Origin: Pirellulaceae bacterium
GTDB taxonomy: Bacteria > Planctomycetota > Planctomycetia > Pirellulales > Pirellulaceae
DNA: 64,000 bases
Assembly (NCBI GenBank): GCA_026004775.1
Contig: BPJU01000002.1
Location: 62,001-126,000, forward strand
Direction of reading: 5' to 3'
Below the pieces are notes generated by a model. The model did no database searches and was not told the origin of the DNA. It saw only the letters and a list, made by a program, of their open reading frames with translations. Position numbers and translations under genes: made by a program. This document shows, one piece after another, positions 38,517 through 47,453 of this stretch (within the stretch, counting starts at the first letter, position 1; each line of letters opens with the position of its first letter).

Positions 38517-39413
38517 TTATTTGGCCGGCTTCAGGTAGCGGTCCAGAAATTCGAACATCGCCTGAAACGTCCGTTCCCGCTCCGGGTCACCCCAGCCGTG
38601 GCCGGCTCCTACGAGAAACTCCACTCGTCCTTCTACACCGGCCGCCTGCATCGCTTCCAACATGCGATAGGCCTGCGTGTAGGGTACCAGCGGGTCATTC
38701 GTTCCTTGAAACAGCAACATGGGGGCGTCACCCTTGGTGACATAGGTTACGGGCGAAGCCTTGCGGTACAGGTCGGCTTTTTCGTCTGCGGTACCGCCCA
38801 GAAAATCGCGAACCAGCGGCTTGCTCACTTCAGGAATATCGGGTGCATCGAGAGCCGTCGGGCCCGCGAAAGCGACCACCACCTGTACTTTGCTCGATTG
38901 GTCGCCCCAGCCCCCTTGGCCCTCCAAGCCGTCCGCAGGATCCATTACTCCCAGAAGCATCGCCAGGTGCGCCCCAGCCGAAAAGCCCACGGCACCGATT
39001 CGTTGGGGATCCAGGTTGATCGTATCGGCATTGGCCCGCAGGTACCGCACGGCGCACTTGACGTCTTCGATTTGTGCCGGGAACGTATGTTGAGGGCAGA
39101 ATCGATACGACACACTGGCGGCTACGTAGCCCCTCTCGGCAAGTCGGCCGATGTCTTTCAGGTGCACCTGGCGCGTACCCGCCCTCCAAGCCCCGCCGTG
39201 AATAACGACGACACAGGGTAACGGGTCGGCCGAAACCTTGGGCCGTGCCAGGTCCAGCAGCAGGGACTCTTCGCCGGCCCGGCCGTACTCGATACCCACA
39301 CGAATCTGCACTGATTCGGGAACCGGTGTTCCATCCGGGTAAACGACTTGGGCATGGCCGGCGCTGGCAAAAAGAGCAAGCAGCGAGACGCTGAAGACAG
39401 TTCGGCACAACAT
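38517..39413 (-). CDS. Secreted alpha/beta-hydrolase (esterase-like)
   Basis: Signal peptide MLCRTVFSVSLLALFASAGH, then a BD-FAE/esterase-type hydrolase. It shows an oxyanion HGGAW (about 72-76), nucleophile S145 in GFSAG, acid in FQGTNDPLVP and His in GAGHGW near the C-terminus. The substrate is unknown; families of this type remove acetyl or feruloyl groups from polysaccharides, which would suit a planctomycete that also makes sulfatases. It is convergent with pstB. The start at 39413 is preferred over 39500 because it opens the signal peptide. Confidence 0.88.
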   Translation of the reverse strand: MLCRTVFSVSLLALFASAGHAQVVYPDGTPVPESVQIRVGIEYGRAGEESLLLDLARPKVSADPLPCVVVIHGGAWRAGTRQVHLKDIGRLAERGYVAASVSYRFCPQHTFPAQIEDVKCAVRYLRANADTINLDPQRIGAVGFSAGAHLAMLLGVMDPADGLEGQGGWGDQSSKVQVVVAFAGPTALDAPDIPEVSKPLVRDFLGGTADEKADLYRKASPVTYVTKGDAPMLLFQGTNDPLVPYTQAYRMLEAMQAAGVEGRVEFLVGAGHGWGDPERERTFQAMFEFLDRYLKPAK

Positions 39414-39574
39414 AACATCGGCTTTCTGAAATGCATGCGAAGATTCCGCAAACCGGCAAACGTTAGCCGCAATCGTACCGAAACTGGTCGCCTCGTGCAA
39501 ACGGGGCGCCCGCCGGCTCTGCGGCGGTATTCGCCGAAGAACGGCCGTGGTGAGCCTGTGGCGTACGTTCCAAG

Positions 39575-40258
39575 GTAACCGTTCACGGTCAGAAAATAAA
39601 CGGAAGCGTATTTACTCGCTACGTGGCCGCGCGCAACACCGGGGAATCGACCGTACGGTTCCTCCCGCCCAGACCCCGTTGGCCTGGACGTAACCGTTCA
39701 CGGTTAGCAAATGAAGAACACGATTTTGGCTTGTGGGGTAGCGGAAGTCGCAAGGCGGACGCGGTAGCGCCCGCCGCAAGACTTCCGCAACGAAAAAATC
39801 TTCGCGAAGCGTCCACATTCCGTATGCGGAACACGCAAGTGTTCCGCACCTTTGGAAGCGAGGCCCCGAAACAGCTTGTGATTCAACCGTGAACGGTTAC
39901 GCCTGGGCTAAACAGAAGGCGGCCTTTCAGGCCGCTGGTTGCGAGCTTCGATCACGAACGACTACAGCATAGTGCGTCGTGTTTGTACTGTTGAACCGCA
40001 CCGACCGAAGTACCGGAGCGTGCGGTACAGTAGAAAGGTACCGCCATGAAGTAGTGATAGCAGACGCGGCGCGGACAGTTTTGGCATTCGACAGAAAGAT
40101 CATTCTGGCAAAAAGATGATCCATATTTCTGTCACGTTCATATTTCTACGGGTATTACCGGACTTGAACAACAAAAGGGGGGGCTCCCTACCGAGTTGCT
40201 GGCGGTCCACAAGGGTCCGCTGGTAGCGGTTGCTGGCCAATCCACCGTGAACGGTCAC
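39575..40258. mobile_element. IS66-like non-autonomous element (684 bp, interrupted)
   Basis: The left end GTAACCGTTCACGGTC and right end ACCGTGAACGGTCAC are inverted repeats like those of the 211-bp MITEs. The flanking 8-mers are identical: GTTCCAAG at 39567-39574 and 40259-40266, a perfect 8-bp target duplication. The 684-bp interval contains the second MITE copy (39690-39900) as a nested insertion. No transposase ORF is present; only short spurious frames occur. Without the MITE and its 8-bp duplicate the element would be about 465 bp. Confidence 0.75.
39690..39900 (-). mobile_element. IS66-like MITE, copy 2 (211 bp), nested
   Basis: This is the same 211-bp element as at 871-1081, in inverted orientation, about 94% identical by eye. 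Its flanks (39682-39689 gcctggac and 39901-39908 gcctgggc) match at 7 of 8 positions. It lies inside the 684-bp element at 39575-40258, so it inserted later. Internal hairpins are retained. Confidence 0.8.
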
Positions 40259-40331
40259 GTTCCAAGGAAACGCGTCGTTTCCTGAGGCGTGTGGGTTGAC
40301 GGAAGCTTGCCAGGGAGTGGTTGGGCTACCA

Positions 40332-41750
40332 TCACTCTGTGACATGCCCTGCCGGCCGAATATTCTTGCCGGTTATACCTTGCAAGGAATCGCCCAAGTC
40401 GAGTCGCGCCTGTTGTGCCAGTTCCTGCAAACGCTCTACTATCTGAGGATGTTGTTCGGCCACATTGTTGGTTTCACCGATATCCTTTTCCAGGTTATAC
40501 AGTTCCAAACCACATCGTTTCTGGGTGTACTTGCCTGGTTTACCATCTTGGCCGGGTGGGCCGTCAAGTGAGCGGTAGGTGTGCGGGAAGTGCAATTTCC
40601 ACGGGCCGCTGCGAATCGCCTGTAATTCACGATTCCAGTAATAGTAGTAGGTTTCGTGAGGTGTGCGCGCCCCGGGCTGTCCGCTGATAAGGGGCCAGAT
40701 GTCTTTGCCATCGATGGTTCGCCGCGGCAAGCGAGCCTCTGCCAATCGTACCAGCGTCGGCAGCAGATCGATCGTCGCCGCCAGCTCGTGGCACACCGTG
40801 CCTGCCGGGATTCGGCCCGGCCATTGCATAATGCACGGCACGCGTACGCCTCCCTCCCAGGTCGTGCCCTTGCCTTCGCGCAATGGCCCCGCCGATCCGG
40901 CGTGGTTGCCATACGACAGCCACGGGCCGTTATCGCTGGTGAAGATCACCAGAGTATGTTCTGCCAGGTCGAGTTCCTGGAGCGTCTGGAGGATTTGTCC
41001 GACGGACCAATCGATCTCCTCGATCACATCGCCATAAAGCCCTTGTTGGCTGTGCCCTCGAAACTTCTCCGACACGAAGAGCGGCACATGAGGCATGGCG
41101 TGAGCCACGTACAGGAAAAACGGCCGATCGCGATTCTGGCGGATGAACGCCACGGCCCGTTCCGTATACCAGGTGGTAAGCTGTGTCTGATCCGGATTCT
41201 CCGCGATGACACGCTCATTTTCTATCAGCGGCAAGGGCGGATAGAAGCTTGGAGTTTCGGGGTGAAAGGGCCACATATCGTTCGAGTACGGCAAGCCAAA
41301 GTAGACGCCGAAGCCGTGGCGCGTCGGCAAGAAGGGCGGCCGGTGCCCTAGATGCCACTTGCCAAACATGGCGGTGGCATATCCCTTTTCTTTGAGAAGC
41401 TCCGGCAGAATCTCTTCGTCCGGATGGATGCCGTGAGTGGCCCGATGATTTGGAGCTCCCAGCAGTCCGATCCGGTTCGGATAACATCCGGAAAGGAGCG
41501 CCGCTCGCGAAGCGCCGCAGACGGCTTGAGCCACGTAGAAGCTGGTGAATCGCACTCCGTTGCGAGCCATGCGATCCAAATTCGGCGTCTGGAAACCTTG
41601 GGCGCCGTAGCAACCGACGTCGGCGTAACCCTGGTCGTCCGTGAAAATGATCACAAAATTCGGCAGCCGGGGCGTGTCGGCCAAGCCACGGCTCGCGACG
41701 AACATCGAGAAAAATAGAAGCGCCCATCCGAACCATCGTGTAAGGAACAT
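40332..41750 (-). CDS. Secreted sulfatase
   Basis: The start at 41750 gives a signal peptide ([20 protein letters not shown]). The sulfatase fold is clear: metal-binding [17 protein letters not shown] (D38/D39), the active-site C78 in [12 protein letters not shown] (the C-x-A-S-R variant that becomes formylglycine), HLGH after GKW, and FTSDNG. The 472-residue length is usual. An anaerobic or other formylglycine-generating enzyme must be supplied elsewhere. The methyltransferase gene ends 35 bp upstream on the same strand. Confidence 0.95.
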   Translation of the reverse strand: MFLTRWFGWALLFFSMFVASRGLADTPRLPNFVIIFTDDQGYADVGCYGAQGFQTPNLDRMARNGVRFTSFYVAQAVCGASRAALLSGCYPNRIGLLGAPNHRATHGIHPDEEILPELLKEKGYATAMFGKWHLGHRPPFLPTRHGFGVYFGLPYSNDMWPFHPETPSFYPPLPLIENERVIAENPDQTQLTTWYTERAVAFIRQNRDRPFFLYVAHAMPHVPLFVSEKFRGHSQQGLYGDVIEEIDWSVGQILQTLQELDLAEHTLVIFTSDNGPWLSYGNHAGSAGPLREGKGTTWEGGVRVPCIMQWPGRIPAGTVCHELAATIDLLPTLVRLAEARLPRRTIDGKDIWPLISGQPGARTPHETYYYYWNRELQAIRSGPWKLHFPHTYRSLDGPPGQDGKPGKYTQKRCGLELYNLEKDIGETNNVAEQHPQIVERLQELAQQARLDLGDSLQGITGKNIRPAGHVTE

Positions 41751-41785
41751 GTCAGTATCCTCATTCTCAATCGGCAATCGACATC

Positions 41786-42499
41786 CTACCCAGTGCGGCT
41801 CACTCGCTGCGCGGTTGCCGCGACAATGGCCGGCATCTCCGGTTCCGGCCGGCGGATGCAGACAAACCGCATCAAACCCCAAATCCACCCGACGCGGAAA
41901 CGATCCATCTTTTGGACCGTGAAACCCGCCTCCTCCAGCATACTCCGGCAGGCACGGGCCGAGTATGTCCGGTAGAATGCCCGCCGCGTCCAGCGCAGCC
42001 AGATGCTACATAGTTTGCAGGCCAAGTAGTCGTCGCACCAGTCTACCAGGATGAAAACACCGTTGCTGTGGAGCACGCGGCGCATTTCCTGTAATGCTTC
42101 AACCGGCTGGGCGAAATAATGGAAGCTGTTGGCACACACGACCAGATCGAACAACGAATCGGCCAGAGGTAGCCAGGTTGCGTCCGCCTGAATCCAGGCT
42201 GTTGCGGAGTGAGGCAGTTTGGCCCTGGCCAAGCGAAGCATGGGTGCGGATAAATCGGTACCCACAATGTCGAGATCCGGCTGGCGCTCGAGCAACCGTC
42301 GCTCCAATTCACCCGTACCGCATGCCACGTCCAGCACGCGCATTTGCCTGTCCAGCTTCACTACCTCCATCACGGCGTTCAGGGTCATTGCGATATACCG
42401 GCTCCACCGCTGGTCGTAAATCGCCGCAAGCCGCTCGTACTCCTGCTGGACGTGATGGTGCATTGACGCAGCATTTAAAGAACTTCTCGACGGGGTCAT
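41786..42499 (-). CDS. Class I SAM-dependent methyltransferase
   Basis: Methyltransf_11-type core: motif [17 protein letters not shown] (about 55-70), acidic residue in [38 protein letters not shown] and the LREM-like block [20 protein letters not shown]. The final segment is longer than the minimal core and contains Trp-rich helices ([15 protein letters not shown]). The substrate is unknown; location next to a sulfatase does not define it. It is the first gene of the two-gene operon. Confidence 0.88.
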   Translation of the reverse strand: MTPSRSSLNAASMHHHVQQEYERLAAIYDQRWSRYIAMTLNAVMEVVKLDRQMRVLDVACGTGELERRLLERQPDLDIVGTDLSAPMLRLARAKLPHSATAWIQADATWLPLADSLFDLVVCANSFHYFAQPVEALQEMRRVLHSNGVFILVDWCDDYLACKLCSIWLRWTRRAFYRTYSARACRSMLEEAGFTVQKMDRFRVGWIWGLMRFVCIRRPEPEMPAIVAATAQRVSRTG

Positions 42500-42956
42500 C
42501 AGTCGCGGACCTTCAATGGCCAGTAACCGGTTGGTTGTCGCTCACACTTGACGTACTCTCACGAACCGTGGACATCTATTGGGGCTGTTAGTTGCCCTGC
42601 TCTGTACGGGCTCATCATACATCGTGCGCCCTGGCACCGCTCAACCACTGAGCCTCTCCAGGCGCGACAAAGTGACACACTCGCGCGCAGCGTGGCGCGC
42701 ACGCCGGCTCGATCAAAGCACACTTCGGGCGCGACTCGCACAAGCGATCTTGTGGAGTTGACTGTATGTTACCGCCATTGATTGGGGATTGCGCTTCCTT
42801 GTGCCAGTTCGAACGCCCCGACGCAATCGTGTTGGCACTCATTTTGCGATCAGGTGGCCCGGGACACGTTTCCAGGTGGAGAAGGTTCATGCGGAGTGGA
42901 TGATCTTGGTGCTGGGAAGAAAACAGGTGGTGCGCGTAGACGGAGCTCGCTTCAAT
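42500..42956. other. Intergenic region before the cbb3 oxidase operon
   Basis: This divergent region must hold the promoters of the methyltransferase/sulfatase pair and of the cco operon. A longer reading of the cytochrome gene from 42789 lacks a signal sequence and is not adopted. A tRNA-like D-arm near 42640 was examined and rejected. No FNR-like TTGAT-N4-ATCAA site was seen. Confidence 0.4.
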
Positions 42957-44063
42957 ATGATGCTTCGCCTATTACGGTTCTCCCCATGGGTGGGTTTGGT
43001 GGTGGCGTGTTTAGTTGGCTGTCGGAATGCAGTCGACTCTGGGGGAGAATATCCGATTGGCGCTGAGTTAGCACAGGTGCCGGCGGGGTTAAAAAAACAG
43101 ATACTGCACGTGTTGGAAGAGCGGTTTGGTTCATTGGATGCTCCTCGTTTCGAACTGCCGGATCCTGAGCATGCGGCGGAGCTTGGTTGGAAAGAACGGG
43201 TTGCGGCGGATCGTCTGACACATGGGATGTCGGTCTATCGGCGATACTGCGCAGGATGCCATGGTGTAGCCGGCGACGGGGCGGGACCGGCGAGCCCATA
43301 CCTATTGCCGAAACCTCGCGACTATCGGCGAGGTGTCTTCAAATTCACCTCCACTCCGTACGGCTCCAAGCCGCGCCGTCAGGATCTCATTCGTACCGTG
43401 CGCTACGGCGCAAAAGGGACGGCAATGCCCGACTTCAAGTTTTTACCGGCTGAGGATCTTCAGCCGTTGGTCGACTACGTGATCATGCTCAGTATCCGCG
43501 GCGAGTTGGAGTCGCTTTTGGCGCGAGTGGCGGCCGATTATGGTGAGGAGGATACGATCGAGCCTGAGGTGATTTGGGAACAAGCGGACTTGCTGCGTGC
43601 TGCCTGGGATAACGCCGCTTTGCAGTTGGTGCTCCCCGTCACGCCCCGTCCGGCTTACACGGATGAATCGATTGCACTGGGCCGGCAGGCCTTTCTGGAG
43701 AACGAATGTTTCAAATGTCATGGGCGCGACGGGCGAGGTCAAACGGCGTGGCTTGATCCTCGCTTCGTTCGCCGCCAGATGGAACTGCCGGAGAGCCAGC
43801 GTGAGCCGCTCAATTACGACGCTTGGGGGCAAATTGCTCCGGCAGCCGATCTGACGGCAGGAATGCTTCATGGTGGTCGCCGCCCCATCGATGTTTACCG
43901 GCGCATTTACTCAGGCATCAACGGGACGCCGATGCCAGGTTTTGCGCAAAAGTTCGCTGACCAGCCGGAGACGATCTGGCATCTGGTGCACTTCGTATTG
44001 AGTCTTACTGAGGGGCGGACTTTTTCCGAAGCCACCTCAGACGAACCTCAGGCGGGAGGTTAG
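42957..44063 (+). CDS. Diheme cytochrome c lipoprotein (CcoP-like role)
   Basis: The ATG at 42957 gives a lipoprotein signal ending in lipobox CLVGC. Two class I heme-binding sites follow, CAGCH (about residue 98) and CFKCH (about 240), with Met ligands in TAMPDF and TPMPGF. It heads the cbb3 operon, where CcoP (also diheme) is otherwise absent. Unlike standard CcoP it has no N-terminal transmembrane anchor but a lipid anchor; a 58-aa CcoP-anchor-like protein is encoded further down. It probably delivers electrons to CcoO/CcoN. Confidence 0.85.
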   Translation: MMLRLLRFSPWVGLVVACLVGCRNAVDSGGEYPIGAELAQVPAGLKKQILHVLEERFGSLDAPRFELPDPEHAAELGWKERVAADRLTHGMSVYRRYCAGCHGVAGDGAGPASPYLLPKPRDYRRGVFKFTSTPYGSKPRRQDLIRTVRYGAKGTAMPDFKFLPAEDLQPLVDYVIMLSIRGELESLLARVAADYGEEDTIEPEVIWEQADLLRAAWDNAALQLVLPVTPRPAYTDESIALGRQAFLENECFKCHGRDGRGQTAWLDPRFVRRQMELPESQREPLNYDAWGQIAPAADLTAGMLHGGRRPIDVYRRIYSGINGTPMPGFAQKFADQPETIWHLVHFVLSLTEGRTFSEATSDEPQAGG

Positions 44064-44067
44064 TTGC

Positions 44068-44718
44068 ATGAGTGGCAGCGGATCGGAACAAGCCGGCGAC
44101 GCGGCGCGGGCCATGGCCGAGGAACTGGAGCAGTTGCGCCGCCGAGTCGACCAGTTGGAAAGCGAGTTGAGCAGGCAGAAACCGCTCTGGCAAGCACGTG
44201 GCTACTATGCCGCCTACTACGCGACGACTGGTTCTTTGCTGGGATTATTCGGGGCATCGGCCAGCTTGTTATTCAACATCGTCGGTTCTTTGTTAGTGGG
44301 CCAACATCCGCTACGCCTTATACAGGTTTATTTGACTTTCCCGATGGGAGACCAGGCTTTAGGTATCGAAAGCGGTCTGGCTTTGGCCATCGGCTGTTGT
44401 CTGTATCTGGCCACCGGCATGATATTGGGGATACCGTTTTACATGCTGTTGACATGGCTGGCCTTCCGCTACGGCGAATTCGACATCAAAAAGCGTTTTC
44501 TGGCAGCGACCGTCTTCGGAATATTACTGTGGATTGTCAATTTCTACGCGATCCTCTCGTGGCTACAGCCTCTGTTGTTCGGCGGGAACTGGATCGTGCG
44601 GTTGGTCCCCTGGTGGGTCGGAGCGCTGACGCATTTGGTTTTTGGTTGGACGATTGCGCTGGCCTACCCGCTGGGGCTTTATAAGCCTTATCGTCCGCCG
44701 AGCCTTCACCAGGGGTGA
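44068..44718 (+). CDS. Multi-pass membrane protein of the cco operon
   Basis: This 216-residue protein has an N-terminal coiled coil (about 16-38, EELEQLRRRVDQLESEL) and four or five membrane helices. It begins 4 bp after the cytochrome gene and ends 38 bp before ccoN. I do not recognise the family; the constant position suggests a structural or assembly role in the oxidase (inference). Confidence 0.75.
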   Translation: MSGSGSEQAGDAARAMAEELEQLRRRVDQLESELSRQKPLWQARGYYAAYYATTGSLLGLFGASASLLFNIVGSLLVGQHPLRLIQVYLTFPMGDQALGIESGLALAIGCCLYLATGMILGIPFYMLLTWLAFRYGEFDIKKRFLAATVFGILLWIVNFYAILSWLQPLLFGGNWIVRLVPWWVGALTHLVFGWTIALAYPLGLYKPYRPPSLHQG

Positions 44719-44756
44719 ACGCGGGATTGCACCATAAGAAGGTGGGAGGAGTCTGG

Positions 44757-46211
44757 ATGGTGGCCGACGAATCACAAACAGCGGTTCCATCAATCGACAC
44801 TCGCCGGCTCGTCGACCGGCCTTTGGTCCTCTGCTACTACTTCGCGGCGCTGGCATACCTGGTCATTTCGATGCTGGGCGGCATCCTCATGGCTCTCCAA
44901 CTGGTGCGCTGGAATGTACTGGAGGGCATCGAATGGCTGTCACCGGGGCGCTGGCGGATGGTGCATACGAATGCAGTGGCATATGGTTTTCTGGCTAACG
45001 CCTTTCTCGGCACGTTGCACTGGGCGATTCCCCGGTTGTCACTGCGTCCGGTGCTGAGTCGCAGCCTGTCGTGGTTTATCTTCTGGGCCTGGCAGTTCAT
45101 CGTTGTGGCCACAGCCGCGGGATTGGTCTTGGGCCCCAGCCTCCAGGCCGAACCGTGGGTCGTAAAACTGGCATCGCGATGGCACATCCCGCTGAGCGTG
45201 GGAGCACAGGCGCTCGAGTGGGGTGAAACGCCCTTCTGGATCGACCCGTTGGCGCTGTTGGGGCTTGCGCTCGTGGCTGTCAACTTTATGGCGCCGATTG
45301 TCCGGACACCCGGCCCGATGTATGTGAGCTTATGGTATTTTATGGCGGCTTTCGTGTGGACGTTTCTTACCTACGCGATGGGAAATTTTCTTCCAGAATA
45401 CGTAGTGCCTGGTACCAGTGCTGGTGCGATTGCCGGGCTCTTCATACATGACCTGGTCGGACTTTTCGTAACTCCATTGGGCTGGGGACTGATGTACTAC
45501 TTCGTGCCTATCATGCTGAAAAAGCCTATCTGGAGCCACGGGTTGTCATTAGTGGGATTCTGGGGACTTGCGTTCTTTTATCCGTTGCAGGGAATACATC
45601 ATTTTCTTTATACACCTATTCCTATGTTTCTTCAGTACGGCGCCGTGATTTCTACCATCGCTGTAGAGTTAGTAGTGACGACGGTTATTATCAATTTTGC
45701 GGGTACTTTATGGGGCAGAGGTCGCGACTTCTGGGACAATCTACCCATCAGGTGGTTCTATACAGGAATGGTATTCTACTTTTTGACATGCTTGCAATGC
45801 GCGTTACAGGTGACACTTACATTTCAAAAACTTATCCATTTTTCTGATTGGGTGGTAGGGCATGCACATCTGGTGATGTTCGGTGTGTTCAGTATGTGGC
45901 TGTTCGGCGTCATGACCTATCTTTTCCCCCGATTGCTGGATCGTCAATGGGCAAGTCGAGCCTTGTGCGAATGGCACTATTGGCTGTCCGCTGGCGGGAT
46001 TCTGGTGATGAGTTCTGACCTGATACTGGCGGGTATATTTCAAGGTTACTGGTGGGCGGCGTTGTTGCCGTGGGATGTGTCTGTGATGGGTTCCCGGCCT
46101 TTCTGGATTATCCGGCTTGTGGCCGGACTCTGTATGGCGGCGGGTGTGGTGTGCTTTTTGATAAATATTGCCTGGACGGCACGGGCGGGGTCGCGCGCAG
46201 CCGACAGGTAG
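44757..46211 (+). CDS. ccoN: cbb3-type cytochrome c oxidase subunit I
   Basis: This is the catalytic heme-copper subunit of the high-affinity oxidase, with about 12 membrane helices. Heme b ligand His is in MVHTNAVAYGF, the CuB ligands and cross-linked Tyr region in FIHDLVGLFVTPLGWGLMYY, the His pair in GIHHFLY, and the distal heme ligands in VGHAHLVMFG. A strong GGGAGGA with 6-nt spacing selects ATG 44757 over GTG 44715. Length is 484. ccoO follows after 44 bp. Confidence 0.95.
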   Translation: MVADESQTAVPSIDTRRLVDRPLVLCYYFAALAYLVISMLGGILMALQLVRWNVLEGIEWLSPGRWRMVHTNAVAYGFLANAFLGTLHWAIPRLSLRPVLSRSLSWFIFWAWQFIVVATAAGLVLGPSLQAEPWVVKLASRWHIPLSVGAQALEWGETPFWIDPLALLGLALVAVNFMAPIVRTPGPMYVSLWYFMAAFVWTFLTYAMGNFLPEYVVPGTSAGAIAGLFIHDLVGLFVTPLGWGLMYYFVPIMLKKPIWSHGLSLVGFWGLAFFYPLQGIHHFLYTPIPMFLQYGAVISTIAVELVVTTVIINFAGTLWGRGRDFWDNLPIRWFYTGMVFYFLTCLQCALQVTLTFQKLIHFSDWVVGHAHLVMFGVFSMWLFGVMTYLFPRLLDRQWASRALCEWHYWLSAGGILVMSSDLILAGIFQGYWWAALLPWDVSVMGSRPFWIIRLVAGLCMAAGVVCFLINIAWTARAGSRAADR

Positions 46212-46255
46212 TCCCGCACATACGCTAAGTCGGGCGGCATCGGGAGGAACCGGTT

Positions 46256-46900
46256 ATGTTTGAGAGCAAAGGGGGTGTGTTGCTGATAGGTGGTCTGGGG
46301 TTTTTTCTGTTGGCGTTTCTTGCCAACGGTGTTGTGCCGATATTGCTGTACCGGCACATACCGGAGAAAACCGCTGAAGAGGTGGTCAACCGGCGCATAC
46401 TATACCAGTTCGAGGAATTGAGTCGCCGGTATCCGGAATCCTTCGAAGCGGCATTCGGAGAAGTGTCTGTCCAGACGTGCGCCGAAGCGCTGCGCCTTGG
46501 CCGTCAAGTGTACATTTCGGAAGGGTGCTGGCACTGCCACAGCCAGTACGTGCGGCCGGTGTCGAACGAGTCGCGGCGATGGGGAGATGTGTCGCGGAGC
46601 GAAGAGTACCAGAACGAGCTCCAGCGGCCGGTCCTTTTCGGGACCCGGCGTGTCGGGCCGGACCTCAGCCGCGAAGGAAGCCGCCACAGTAACGACTGGC
46701 ACGCCGTGCACTTTTTCCAGCCGACCCTCGTTTCTCCCGATTCACCCATGCCGCGCTACCAGTGGCTGTTCGACGGCAGTCCGGATCGCCCCAATCGCCG
46801 AGGATTGGCACTGATTACGTATATCCAGTGGCTGGGATCGTGGCTGGATAGCTATCCCTACTACGAAGACTTGCAAGAGCTGGAACAGGAGGATTTTTGA
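46256..46900 (+). CDS. ccoO: cbb3-type cytochrome c oxidase subunit II (monoheme)
   Basis: One N-terminal membrane helix (about 7-28) is followed by a cytochrome c domain with heme motif GCWHCHSQYVRP; the Met ligand is probably in DSPMPRYQW. RVGPDLSREGSRHSNDWHAV is the CcoO signature. The 214-residue length matches short CcoO proteins. Its stop overlaps the next gene's start. Confidence 0.94.
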   Translation: MFESKGGVLLIGGLGFFLLAFLANGVVPILLYRHIPEKTAEEVVNRRILYQFEELSRRYPESFEAAFGEVSVQTCAEALRLGRQVYISEGCWHCHSQYVRPVSNESRRWGDVSRSEEYQNELQRPVLFGTRRVGPDLSREGSRHSNDWHAVHFFQPTLVSPDSPMPRYQWLFDGSPDRPNRRGLALITYIQWLGSWLDSYPYYEDLQELEQEDF

Positions 46901-47253
46901 TGGGCGGCCAAATCTGCACCTCGCGGCTGACTCATTGGGTAACCGCCGTTCTGGCGGTCGCCATTTTGGTGCCCAGCATGGTTGGGTTTGCCAATAAATT
47001 CCTGGAGTTCGCAGTTCTGGTGCAACAAGACAATGCGGGAGCCTTTGCCATTGCTCCCGTATTGAATTATCTGTTGGCCAGTGCCGGCTTCCTGTTACTG
47101 CTCGGCTGGGCCACTAGGAACGGGATGTTTCGCGATGTGGAACAACCCAAGTGGAAGATGCTGGAACAGGAGCGGTTGCTCGATTCGCAGCAATCGGCCG
47201 CCGGCTGGTCAGTTGACGCGAAGCAGACAAGCCGGACAGAGCGCGTCGAGTAG
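46900..47253 (+). CDS. Small membrane protein with CcoS-like C-terminus
   Basis: This 117-residue product has two membrane helices (about 15-33 and 55-75). After the second helix comes RNGMFRDVEQPKWKML, resembling the GQFDDLE-x-PA-x-RIL signature of CcoS, the oxidase copper-assembly protein. It overlaps the ccoO stop. It may combine a CcoQ-like and a CcoS-like role; the call is tentative. Confidence 0.6.
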   Translation: MGGQICTSRLTHWVTAVLAVAILVPSMVGFANKFLEFAVLVQQDNAGAFAIAPVLNYLLASAGFLLLLGWATRNGMFRDVEQPKWKMLEQERLLDSQQSAAGWSVDAKQTSRTERVE

Positions 47254-47276
47254 GTCTTGATTCAAGGGCGAGGCTA

Positions 47277-47453
47277 ATGAGCAGTTCGGAGCCGAGTTCG
47301 GTGCAAACCGAACAGCAGCACCATCGTTATGCAGGGAATACGATTCCTTGGTACGTGCACCTGATTTGGATAAGTTTCTGGATCTTCGCAGTGTATTACA
47401 CGTTGAGGTTCCTCGTGCCGGCTTTGCGCATCGAGTTGAATAGCCCACCATGA
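47277..47453 (+). CDS. 58-aa CcoP-anchor-like membrane protein
   Basis: An ATG at 47277 opens 58 codons, ending TGA 47451-47453 that overlaps the next gene (ATGA). The product has one membrane helix in the stretch IPWYVHLIWISFWIFAVYYT, close to the N-terminal anchor of CcoP/FixP (a Trp-rich 'PLPRWW' helix). It carries no heme. It may be the detached CcoP anchor. Confidence 0.65.
   Translation: MSSSEPSSVQTEQQHHRYAGNTIPWYVHLIWISFWIFAVYYTLRFLVPALRIELNSPP

Noticed and set aside
39927-40124. Transposase gene inside the 684-bp element
   Set aside because: The only frames are under 70 codons, without DDE or other transposase motifs and without a ribosome-binding site.
42630-42720. tRNA-like sequence (GCTCAGTGGTTGAGC on the minus strand)
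   Set aside because: Only a D-arm-like piece is present; no T-arm GGTTCGA, anticodon stem or acceptor stem can be formed.
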